A DNA stretch of 64,000 nucleotides, from assembly GCF_030272615.1 (NCBI RefSeq), contig NC_081407.1, positions 440,725,213 to 440,789,212 of the forward strand, given 5' to 3'. The stretch comes from Cryptomeria japonica (lineage: Eukaryota; Streptophyta; Pinopsida; Cupressales; Cupressaceae). The number at the start of each line of letters is the position of its first letter. Position 1 is the stretch's first letter. This document shows, in pieces, positions 1-9,870 of this stretch. Both the position numbers and the translations under genes were made by a program. Under the pieces are notes generated by a model. That model was not told the origin of the DNA. It saw nothing but the letters and a program-made list of their open reading frames with translations, and ran no database searches.

Positions 1-1841
1 TCAACTGGCAGATGCTCCCATGATAGATGATGCTCCTCTACAGTCAAAATTTCCAGATGAGTCCATTCTAACAATATCACCTACAAAAGCCATGGCAATT
101 ATATTTTGACGGCTCATACACATAGCATGGGGCAGGAGCGGGTATATTCTTTATAACTCCCCAAGGCGATTCTATACCAAAGTCATACCACTTATCATTT
201 CCTTGCACTAACAATATAGCGGAATACGAGGCATTAACAACTGGGTTAAGAATTGCAGTTCAATGGAAGATCCAAGAACTTTGTGTTTTTGGGGATTCTC
301 AACTTGTCATCCGTCAAGCAACTGATGATTATCAAACAAAAGATGAAAAGTTAATGCCTTACAAACAACTGGTAGATGATCTGAAACAGCACTTTGCAAA
401 GATAGAGTTTGAGCAGATACCAAGAGAACAGAATCGCGCTGCTGATGCCATGGCTACAATTGCTTCGCTCATTGATCTACCGCAAAATGAGACCTGCTAT
501 GAATTCCTGGTAGACAACTTGCTGATTCCTTCATATGAGATCACTCCTACGAAAATGATATGTGTTATTGGTCCTGAATCCCAGTTATATGGTTCCATAT
601 TCACATACCTTCGCGACAATATCTTACCTCCCGATCTATCGAACAATCAACACCGTACTTTCATTCACCAATCCTCTCGATACGTCATTTTAGCAGATAT
701 CCTATACCGATGAGGTCTAGATGGCACCCTTCTTAGATGTTTAGAGAGTGACGAAGCTCAGATTGTGTTACGAGAAGTGCATGAAGGGATATGTGGTCCG
801 CATACTAGTGGTCCTACCTTGGCCAAGAAACTCATCAGGACTGGATACTACTGGCCTACTATGGAAAAAGATGCATATTAGTTTGTCAAGAAGTGTAAGC
901 AGTGTCAAATTCATGGAGACCTCATACATGCACCAGCACAGGAACTACAACCACTTGCATCTCCTTGGCCCTTTTGTCAGTGGGGAATCGATCTCATAGG
1001 CAAGATTCACCCTCCTTCTTCCAATGGACATAAATTCATTATCACAGCCACACAGTATTTTACAAAGTGGATTGAAGCCGTGCCTCTCACACAAGTTACT
1101 GGAAAACAAATCGCCACCTTCATCCTGAACTACATCATTTGCCGATACGGGATTCCTACTTCCATTATTACTGATAACGATCGTCCCTTCAAAAATCAAG
1201 ATGTTCGTGAACTCTGTGAGCGCTTCCATATCTCCCATCATTTCTCCACACCATATTACCCACAAGGTAATGGCCAAGCTGAGGTGTCTAATAAAACAAT
1301 TCTCAAAATCCTTAAAAAGACAGTTGACGACGCTGGCCGTAACTGGCATATCCAACTCAATCCTGCACTCTGGGCCTATCGCACAAGTGTCCGCACACCT
1401 ACAGGAGCTACACCCTACTCACTTGTCTACGGCTCTGAAGCCATCTTGCCTATTGAGGTCAAGTTACCTTCTCTACAGGTCTCCTTGAGAAACATAATCA
1501 ACGATGAAGACTACAGGGTCTCTCGCTTACAAGAACTAGAACTGCTGGAGGAACGAAGGCACACTGCTTTTAATCATCTCAAGGCTTACCAACAACGAAT
1601 GAGTCACAGTTACAATCACAAAGTTAAGCCTCGCACATTTGAGGTAGGTGACTTAGTCCTCAGAGAGAACCCCAAGAATCAGCAAGACAGAGATAAGAAG
1701 GGCAAGTTCGAATCAAACTGGCTTGGTCCTTACATCATTACAGTGGTATATGGATCTGGGGCATATCAGCTCTCAACTATAGAAGGTGAACCCTTGGAGG
1801 ATCCTATCAACAGCATGCACCTTCACAGGTTCTACACATAA
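1..1841 (+). pseudogene. Ty3/gypsy Tat-lineage pol fragment: RNase H plus integrase
   Basis: 3' part of a retrotransposon polyprotein; the reverse transcriptase lies left of the window. The RNase H keeps its acidic residues: Asp in FDGS (108-110), Glu in AEYEAL (222-224), Asp in GDSQL (294-296) and Asp in NRAADA (444-446). The AEYEAL form suits the extra RNase H of Tat/Ogre-type elements. The integrase follows in the same frame with an H-H-C-C zinc site (about 770-910), then the catalytic core with Asp at 990, Asp at 1173 and Glu at 1281, exactly D-35-E. The usual TDNG reads TDND. A C-terminal domain ends in MHLHRFYT and a TAA. Damage: a +1 shift near 96, a stop in RNase H (about 126), TGA at 711 and TAG at 879. 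The rest reads as one frame, so the copy is fairly young but dead. Confidence 0.93.
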
Positions 1842-3599
1842 GCTCTTCGGAACATCCTAATTCAAAAATACAAAAAAAATCAAAAATCTCAAAAATACAA
1901 AAAAATCAAAAAATTTTAAAAATACAAAAAAAAATTATAAAACAAAAAAATCATTACCTGGTGAAAACCTGGCAAATAGGCGCCTTGTGACAACAAAAAA
2001 ATTGAAAAATCAAAAAAAGTAAAGAGAATAATTTCGTCCAACGGTGAAAACCACTTCGGTGGCACCCTGGGCAAGTACCATGGTGAAAACTGGGTCACCA
2101 GCGCCATGCGTAGAGACTTTGCTTCTCCCTCCTTCAGGATTCTCTTTCATCCTTTCACTTTGCACACACTCACAACCTTTTCATCCATAATAAACTTACC
2201 TATTCCCATCATGGCTTGTTATTGATCTACCTAAGATTGGTTAGCCCATCCATAACCCTCCCTTTTCACTCCCTTTCCATCCATAATAAATTAGATCCTA
2301 TCTGTGGCTAAGGCAAATCCTACGTCCAGTAATGGGTGTGGAACTGAGAACATCACATGTTTCGAGGAGTACAGTTTCTTCCAGCTTCCTTCAAGTCTAT
2401 CCGCGCACAATTCGCAATAAAGCAACATCTGCATCGCCAGTCCACAATAAAGTTCCATCTTCTCCACAATAAAGTATCAGTTTCAGGGATTCAGTCAGTT
2501 TCAAATGAGACACAGCAGCAACAATGAGCTTCAACAAAATCAAATCTTTCAACAGACTCAGACAACATATGGTTCAGTGCTATCTATCCCTTTTGTGAAA
2601 GTGAACATTGTGACCACAATCGAATAAGACTTAAACAAGTGACAAGAGACACTAAACTTGAGGACTACAGTGGATGTTGGTGTCGAGTCTTGGTTTTCTT
2701 TTGATTTTATCTTTTGGTGACATGTCTTTTAGCTTTTCCAGGATGTCTTTGACTAGAGATTCTATCTCCAGGATGTCTTTGACTAGAAAGGCGAGGATGG
2801 GGTATCGTCACCTATTTGTATTTGCTGTCTGTGGATTGTCTTTTAGTAATGCTATGACTTGTCCAAGGATATGAGGACACTGTGAGTCTAGTATGAACTG
2901 GGGCATTCCTTGTTTGTGACTGTCTTATCTCCATGCAAACAGGTACAATGACTTTCTGGGCCGAACAAATGCCTCGATTGTCATAACCTATTCTGCCATA
3001 ATAAAGCTCAATGATGATAACACACAAGAAGCTCTTTCACGTTCATATCTTCTGTCTTCCATCCCCCTTTCTTGATTGACTTCCATTGTCCTTCCCAAGT
3101 CCGCGTAGCCCGCTATCACATGACTGAGTATAATGACACACCAAAAACATTTGCATTTCATGTAGCTGCACCTACATCACCACATATAAGCATTTCATAC
3201 ATACATATAGATATCACAATTGCATCACATCCTGCATACAACATATGTTAGCACATCTTACATTTTCATCAGGTAAATAATCATTTGCATTATCATATTC
3301 ATTTGCATTACATACATTCACATTTGCATCATGCATCACATATACAATATGAAAGAACAAAAATATATTGCATTGCATCATATAAGCATCAATATCATAA
3401 AACATGCATCACATAAGAACATCTCATCACATAAGGTACACATGCATATAGTTGCTGCAAAAATGGATCATCTCTCATATATAATCAAAAGTGTCATGAT
3501 ACAATGATGTCAAAAGAATCATATGGTTACAAAATCACCCGCAGGTGTCTACAATACAAAAATGGTACATATACTGATACAAAGGGGAGCCCTCTAGGG
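1842..3599. other. Non-coding spacer of the Tat element between pol and the antisense gene
   Basis: I see no gene here. It starts with an A-rich stretch (1860-2030) broken by GGTGAAAAC phrases (about 1960, 2043, 2090). Short phrases ending in ATAATAAA or ACAATAAAG recur at 2190-2475. A 30-bp tandem duplication sharing CCAGGATGTCTTTGACTAGA lies at 2738-2787. An AT-rich stretch full of CATCACATA-like words occupies about 3170-3470. Long spacers between integrase and the 3' LTR are usual in Tat/Ogre elements. Confidence 0.6.
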
Positions 3600-5584
3600 C
3601 TATGATGAACTCCCTCCCTCGGAGCTGCCTGGCCTCGACGGAGTCTGAGCTCTAGATGGTCCTGCTCCAGGATCCCCCTGCCTGTCTAGTGGTGGTGGAG
3701 GACCCATGACCCCACCGCTGGATGCCTTCCTCCTACGACTCCCTCCCGTAGCCGTCACTGTGCGCGACGATCTATGGAAGCTCCTCACCCGCTGATCCGC
3801 TGGCACGACACCATAGTACAGATCCCTCCAGTAGGCGATCTCCTCTCCGGCTCGCAGCACATATGCGTAGCCTGCCCCTGCATCCTCTGCTGCCCGCCTC
3901 CCTGCCTTCAGAGCTATCTCGACCTCAGTATATTGCTGGATGGCCTGGTCTCTCTCCCACTCTGTGTCCCTGAGCCTGATCCTAAGGCAATCCCTCTCCC
4001 GCACCAAATCTGCAATCTCGTCTGCCTGGCCCTGGCAGATCTCTCTCAGCTCTAGCAGCTCATCCTCCTTAGGATCTCCACCCTCAGCCTCTGCCTGTGG
4101 CTCCTCCTCTACAGGTGCCTGTACCTGTGCCTCTCCCTGTACCTATCTAGGTGCCTGAATAGGTACCTGTCTCTGCACCTGCTCCTGTCCCTGCACCTGT
4201 CTAGGTCCCTGTGCTCTAGGACCCTGTGCTGCTGGTACCTGTAGGGGCAATCCACCCCGACCTCTCACCACCTGGGCTGCTCTCTCCTGTCCTCCCTCCC
4301 TCCGAGGTGCCACCTGCCTCTCCCCCACTACTCCCCTCCGCCTCCGCCGGCCCCTACCTCCATCTCCTCCACCATCATCATCATCATCCCCTCCCACCTC
4401 TCCCTCCAGCAGCTCTCCCGGATATGTCAACCTCGGAAATGGATGCTCTGCCCAATATGCAGAATACTCTATGTCCATCCCTGCATCCTCTACCTCCGGC
4501 CACATGTCCCATGGTAATGGCATCATCTCGGCCATCTGTGTCACAGCCTGATCATATTATAGAAGTGGCCCAAACTGTACCTGTTCTCTGACTGTACGGG
4601 CATACATGCCCGAGCCTCGTGGCATCCTCTGGATCCGGCCGAACTGTCTGCATACCCTGTCAACAAGCTGCCTCTCCAGAATATAGGGTGTCCGCCTAAT
4701 AAGATACTTGCTCCTGAATGCATAGGGTAGCTCCACTGCGTCGTCATCCCAGTCCTCGCACCCCAGGTACGGCCTCCAGATAACCATATTAATGTCATCT
4801 ATGACGCGTCTCCAATGCTCCAATCGACCAATCCGAGGCTGTGATGTAATCATATCGTATAAATGCACAAAACTCCGTCCATGCCCTCTACCTCTGAAGT
4901 GGATAGGTCGTGTGATAGGAAGGTGCTCATATGCCCACACCTGTAGGAAAGTCACTCTGCAGCCCAGTCCCACTGATCTGTGGTAAACAAACTGATGCAG
5001 CTCATAGTATAAATGTGCCAGGACACATGGCCCCCATGCATATCTGGTCTGCTCTGTCATCAGTGTCTCCAAGGCTCCTCCCCAACCCACTGCCAATCCC
5101 CGTGTAGCCCTGTCTGGACACAAGAAACCACTAATGGCTCCTCCAATAACAGCCGGCAACGCTAGCCCTGTCGCGGTCATGGTATCCCATGCCACGTGAC
5201 CTGCTCTCATCTCCAACCCGGGATCCTGAAATACCCATCTCAGTGCCTCTCTATCTCCGTCTCGATCGTATGGAATCAACTCTCCATCGATCGGAATATG
5301 CAAAATCCTGTAGACATCCTCCAGCGTCACTGTCATCTCCCCCATAGGCAAATGGAATGTGCAAGTCTCGGAGTGCCATCTCTCCGCCAGTGCAGTCAGC
5401 AAACCCATGTTTGCCTGAAACTCAGGCACATATAGCACATGTGTGAGACCCATCTCCTCAATCGCAATCATATACTGAATCGACAACTCTGGTCGCAACC
5501 TTTGAGTCGATGGGAATCTCTCCCGTGACTCCAACATAGGCAAATACTCCTGCAGTCAAAACAATCAATCATGTCAGTTATCGT

Positions 5585-5828
5585 GGCATTCACTATTTAT
5601 CACAAAATGCTACTTGCTATCTAAATGCATATGGCTATCTATCCTAGTGACACTCACTGTTCATCACAAAGTGTTGCTATCTATCCTAATAGTACTCCCT
5701 ATTCATCACAAAGTACTACGTGTGTGACATTCCCTGTTCATCACAAAGTGTTACTCACATTCGCACTCCCTGTTCATCACAAAGTGCTGCCTATTTTGGT
5801 GCTCCCTGTTCATCACAAAGTGCCTTGA
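5585..5828. repeat. Minisatellite in the intron of the antisense gene, unit with TTCATCACAAAGTG
   Basis: Six imperfect copies of a 35-45 bp unit, each with the core TGTTCATCACAAAGTG (variants TATTCATCACAAAGTA and TATTTATCACAAAATG), plus a stray core near 5898. Spacing is irregular and spacers are not unique, so this is a tandem repeat and not a CRISPR-type array. Confidence 0.85.
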
Positions 5829-5934
5829 TTTATCCTAGTCTTCCTAGAGGACCTGCTTGAGTGTATCCTCTCAGCAGTTTATCCAATCGACAGCGTATGT
5901 TCATCACAGAACTGCCGATTTAACCTAACAAGAT

Positions 5935-6235
5935 TCAAACTATGCATTTTGACACACAAACGCGCTTTACACTCCTAAACACGCTTATAGACTGCACAAA
6001 CGCACTTCTGCAACACAGACACGCTTCCTGAACACATACGTGCCTATATCATGCACAAATGCGGCCAGGGAACACAGATGTCCCTACATGACATAAACGC
6101 CCCTACAATTCTCAAACGCGTCCGCATTCAGCATAAACGCGGTCCCAGGCACAGACGCGTCTGGAACCGACACAGACGCGCCTGTTGAACACAGACGTGC
6201 CAGGCACTGACACAGACGCGGTTGCGCGTTTTTGC
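5935..6235. repeat. CpG-rich degenerate minisatellite, core ACACAGACGCG
   Basis: About a dozen degenerate units of 20-28 bp built on CACAAACGCG or ACACAGACGCG, clearest at 6110-6235. They lie within the intron of the antisense gene. CpG density is far above the AT-rich surroundings. Confidence 0.8.
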
Positions 6236-6495
6236 ATTTTTTAACTATCCTATTCCTAGCGCATTTATTGCTACCTAGCATGCATTAATGACAAAAATTG
6301 AAATGCGTGAAAGTACGAGGAGGTTTTGCAGTACTTATCGGCTCTCCTGCATCTGCTGGTCGCTGGAATCGGCGAACGCGGTTGAATCTATGAACCAAAG
6401 CCATCACTGCTGACTGCTGCTTCTCTTTTCTCGCTCTACACTGTGATCTTGTAAGGGTGTGGATGACAATGAGGATGTCTTTTGCCCGTGGTCTA

Positions 6496-6503
6496 TCTTA
6501 TAG
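6496..6503 (-). promoter_or_regulatory. TATA box of the antisense PMD gene
   Basis: On the - strand the sequence reads CTATAAGA inside GGGCTAGGCTATAAGATAG, about 92 bases before the proposed ATG at 6404. Start of transcription would fall near 6465-6470. It lies just inside the element, 5' of the polypurine tract, so the antisense gene would have its own promoter rather than depend on the LTR. Position and sequence are seen; function is inferred. Confidence 0.5.
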
Positions 6504-6728
6504 CCTAGCCCTCGCCCTCATTTCCCGGGTCAGTATTCTTCTTCCTGTGACTTTGTCACTTTATTCAGTCAACCCATTTTATCCCGTCTTTCTTATCGAG
6601 AGATTGTCTGCAATCTTTTCAGACATTTTCATCCAATCTCTCGAGGGGGCATATAATTCCCATCTTGGGGCAACTCTGTATCAGTTCATCTTATCTTCTT
6701 TGAAACAACGCGACAAGCCGCATTGTCT

Positions 6729-6743
6729 CAAAGAGGGGCAAAA
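6729..6743 (+). promoter_or_regulatory. Polypurine tract of the Tat element
   Basis: CAAAGAGGGGCAAAA lies directly before TGTAGACACTC, the start of the 3' LTR. It is the expected primer site for plus-strand DNA synthesis and fixes the LTR start at 6744. Confidence 0.85.
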
Positions 6744-7505
6744 TGTAGACACTCAAAATTGTCATGTCTAATTAAATAAATATTTTATTTATTTAATTAT
6801 CTAAGCCTAATTCTTCTATTAATTAAATAAATCCTTATTTATTTAATTAATTCATTTATCCTCTTCTAGCCTTATTTCTCATTTAAATAAATACATTTAT
6901 TTATTTAAATTATCCCTTTCCTAATTAAATAAATATTTTATTTATTTAATTGTCCTACTTCTTCTATTAATTAAATAAATCTTCATTTATTTAATTAATT
7001 CATTATCTTTTTCTACACATGACACATGTCATTCATCTCTTAATTCATACACTACCTACCTCTCATTATTTTGGTATTTCTTTTACCTACCCTTTAATCC
7101 TAGCCGACCTCTCTTTTTACACCTCTCAATCTTAACCCTCCATTTCTTATTGTGTCTTCTATTTAAGGAGATGCTTTCTTCATTGTCAAACCCTAATGAC
7201 ACATGCTAATGATCTTTCATGCAACTTGGCTACACTAAGATCCTACTTGCAACCACATTCCATTCTTTGTTGAGCTCTTGTGCATACAAAAATCTGAGAG
7301 CAAGTATATCAAACAAGATCAATGGAGATAGGAAGAATGGAGATCAAAACCCTATTGGACATGTGATGGTATAATCTTTGTGATTTTGAGTTATTTTGCA
7401 TTGTCTTAGGTAATCTTCATATGTTATGGTGGATCTTTGTTGTTGTTAGGCTAGGGTTTGGTGGTTGAATTCATTTAGCCTTTCAATTTTGTTATTATTG
7501 TTATC
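6744..7505 (+). repeat. 3' LTR of the Tat element (right edge uncertain)
   Basis: Starts with TGTAGACAC after the polypurine tract. The first 260 bases hold five AT-rich palindromes (separate entry). A weak TATA-like CTATTTAAGG lies at 7159-7168. The right end is not fixed because the 5' LTR is outside the window; a likely end lies between about 7480 and 7525, before the CA/TA repeat. Confidence 0.7.
6769..7000. repeat. Five successive AT-rich palindromes in the LTR U3
   Basis: Near-perfect inverted repeats of 30-35 bp at 6769-6799, 6818-6852, 6881-6910, 6922-6951 and 6966-7000. All are variants of TTAATTAAATAAAT facing ATTTATTTAATTAA around a 3-6 base centre. They are separated by short C/T-rich pieces (TCTAAGCCTAATTCTTC, TCCTCTTCTAGCC). 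Confidence 0.92.
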
Positions 7506-7538
7506 CATTTTCACCATAAACAGGTATAGGTACATCCG

Positions 7539-7569
7539 TACACACACACACACACATATATATATATGA
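7539..7569. repeat. (CA)n(TA)n microsatellite
   Basis: An ACACACAC run followed by ATATATAT. It lies just past the probable end of the Tat LTR. Confidence 0.95.
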
Positions 7570-8803
7570 CATAAAATCTACGCCAATGATATACAAGAAG
7601 CTGAGAAAAAATGTAATCTTAAATTTATTTAGTTTATAATAGATTGAAATGAAATCAAAGTAAACACTTAGTGAATTGCATAGATGCATAAACTGATTTG
7701 ATTAATGATGCTCAATTAGGTCTTGAAACCCTTAGAAAAATATTGACAATACCAGATGTTGGGACTCATTAAATTTGAGTGAATTTGAGAGGCCCATTTC
7801 AAAATTTTGCTCTGCATTTCCAAATGATTATAAAATGAGTTAGTTTGAATGGCCTAGTTAGAGAGAGGGTAAAATGGATCCAGTTGATTTTCAAAGGGTA
7901 AGGCTTGGGAAGCATGTCCTACACCTTTCATTTAGCTAATGAAGTGTTGTGCAACTTTCAGTTTTTAGTTTGGATCAATTTATTAGGTACCCATTTCAAG
8001 GGGTGAACTGAAAGTGCATTTTAGGTACATATGCAAATTTTATTAAGTGGCCTACTTTGAGCACCTATATCTTTTGTCTTGTTGATAGTCATGGTGAAAT
8101 TAAAAATGGATTGAATTTTATGCATAAAACTGTGCCTTCATGCAAAATTTCAAGTCTTTATGAATCCATTTGCTCAGTTTAGCAAGCTCGATCTGTTTGC
8201 AGTTTGTCTTGTTTGACAAGTCCCCATTTCAACAGCTAGTCGGAGCCCAATTTTGCATAATTGTAAAAGTTGCCTCAATGAGTGTCATGTCAGAATGTTT
8301 GTTCCGGGCTATTGTTGGTATAAATGACAAGCTATTTTTCCAGTTTCAAGCTCCTACCAATCCATTTAATCGGTTTTCAAAAGGGTTTCTTGAGCCATCT
8401 GTTTCAGTGTTCCGTACTTTCATTGCTATATCAGTTAAAGTTGCTATTTTCATGAGCACACCATTTGCACCTAGTCAGCTTCCTGGTCGAACTAAGCATT
8501 CTAAGTTTTGATATGTATTTCAAGGTACCTATTCCTTAGATTTGAGGGTCTACGAAGGTCATTTGATATTTTTAAGAAAGGCATCATGAGTTGCCTGCGC
8601 ATTGACTTCATCAGGTCCGCAGTGCTGACAAAGCCAGTTGGTCATCTTTGACCATTAATATTTCTTCACTCAAGATTCGTCTTGAGAAACTGCTTGGTAG
8701 AGTTCATGTTTGTATATTAGAGTACACGCCTGCCAGATGGCGAGGTCCAGAAAGGTGTTTTGACCAATTTAAAAATTACATCTTCCCAATTAAATGCGAA
8801 AAC

Positions 8804-8907
8804 ATGGCGCAAGTGCCAAAAAGTTGCAAAACTTAGTTTGATGATCCAAAAATGTGGCACAAGTGCCTGAAAATTGCAAAACTCAGTTTGATGATCCGGA
8901 AATGGCG
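8804..8907. repeat. 50-bp tandem duplication
   Basis: Two units beginning TGGCGCAAGTGCC (8805) and TGGCACAAGTGCC (8855) both continue through TTGCAAAACT and AGTTTGATGATCC. They differ at a handful of positions. Confidence 0.9.
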
Positions 8908-9317
8908 CTGATTGAATCTAGAGGTATGTTTAAGGTTCCTGAAGCATTTCGAAGGTCAGTCGCATGAAAACAAATTTTTTTTTAGTCGAACCCACTTTGG
9001 GGCCCGACCTGACTTGCCACTTCATGTGTCTTTTAAGAAAGGTTTTGTTATTTTGAATCACATGTTATATGATTTAAGTATTAAGGAGTTCATGAGGAAT
9101 GAAGAAGATTATATGTTCCAGGATGCCTATCATCCCACAAATGAAATGTTGAAATAGATGAATGCCTTCCCATTTCAAGCGAATGTACTGAATATGTTTT
9201 TCAAGAGAACAAGGGGTATAGTGGCATTTGGATTGAATGCTTTGAATGGAAAGAAAGGATTTCAAAGAGCCCTCCAAATAAATTACAGATTAGCAGGTGT
9301 AATACAAATTTTTCCCT

Positions 9318-9870
9318 CTGCGTGGTCTCTTCCTTCTTGCGTGGAGTGGTGTTTGAAAGGCTGTATAAACTCCAAATAGTTGCAATTTCTTCCTGTGTGT
9401 TAAATGTGGTGTTTGAAAGGCTATATAAACTCTTAACAACAAATGAATTTGCCAACAATCCTCCTTGCGTGGTGGGTGAGCTGAAGTGTAGGAAGTTTAA
9501 TGGGCATTGAAACTTCCAAATTAATGCAATTGGTAAAGTGCAACATACTCCTCCCCATCGTGCTTTTGCCAACAACATCCTTGCGTTGAAAAGGCATTTA
9601 TTGAAACTCCCAAGCAGTGCACTTGGCAGATGAAAATTGCCATTCCTTCCTCCTACATGGCATAGTGATGAGGCAACAACAAAAGCTTCCAAGCAAATGC
9701 ATTTAGAGCAAATAACATCCTTCGTGGCTGGAGATGAGGCAACGACAGAAACTTCTTAGAAAATTAAATTGGTATCTCCCATGCATGGTAAAGGGCATTA
9801 AAACAAGTTTAAGCAAATGCAATTCTCAGGTGTATAGTAGTATTAGCCCCTGCGTGGAGAGTGAGGAAGG
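9318..9870. repeat. Degenerate repeats built on CTTGCGTGG and AAATGCA words
   Basis: TGCGTGG or close variants recur near 9321, 9339, 9465, 9582, 9721, 9780 and 9850. They alternate with GCATTGAAAC or GGCATTAAAAC and AAATGCA phrases. Within the block, GTGGTGTTTGAAAGGCT followed by TATAAACTC occurs twice, near 9347 and 9408. Units of about 60-130 bp have drifted strongly. Confidence 0.6.

Larger units (their letters stand above)
3600..6404 (-). pseudogene. Antisense plant mobile domain (PMD) gene carried by the Tat element, two exons
   Basis: A long - strand gene inside a + strand retrotransposon. Proposed exon 1 is 6404-6339, starting ATGGCTTTGG and giving 22 codons; exon 2 is 5549-3600. The acceptor is clear (TTTTGACTGCAG, then GAG at 5549) and both exons are in phase 0. 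The donor reads ATAAGT at 6338, probably a mutated GTAAGT. The joined frame has about 671 codons. Residues 23 to about 350 form a PMD domain (FHLPMGEMTVTLEDV, then RILHIPIDGE), as in MAIN/MAIL proteins. Then come an acidic, Gly/Arg-rich stretch, a Gln/Pro/Val-rich stretch, a charged probable coiled coil, and a Ser/Pro-rich tail. Only two in-frame stops are seen in exon 2 (about 4557 and 4143), so the frame decayed little. Antisense frames before the 3' LTR are known in Tat elements. The role of this one is unknown. Confidence 0.8.

Noticed and set aside
945-1355. 136-codon - strand frame across integrase
   Set aside because: Shadow of the integrase coding strand, which has full catalytic motifs.
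4226-4591. + strand Pro/Leu-rich frame
   Set aside because: Complement of the acidic and Gly/Arg-rich part of the antisense PMD gene.
5585-5828. Regularly recurring TTCATCACAAAGTG cores that resemble a CRISPR-like array
   Set aside because: Spacers are themselves repeats, spacing is irregular, cores vary, and the context is a plant retroelement intron.
8170-8511. 113-codon + strand frame
   Set aside because: No recognisable motif, no conserved neighbour, composition like the surrounding non-coding DNA.
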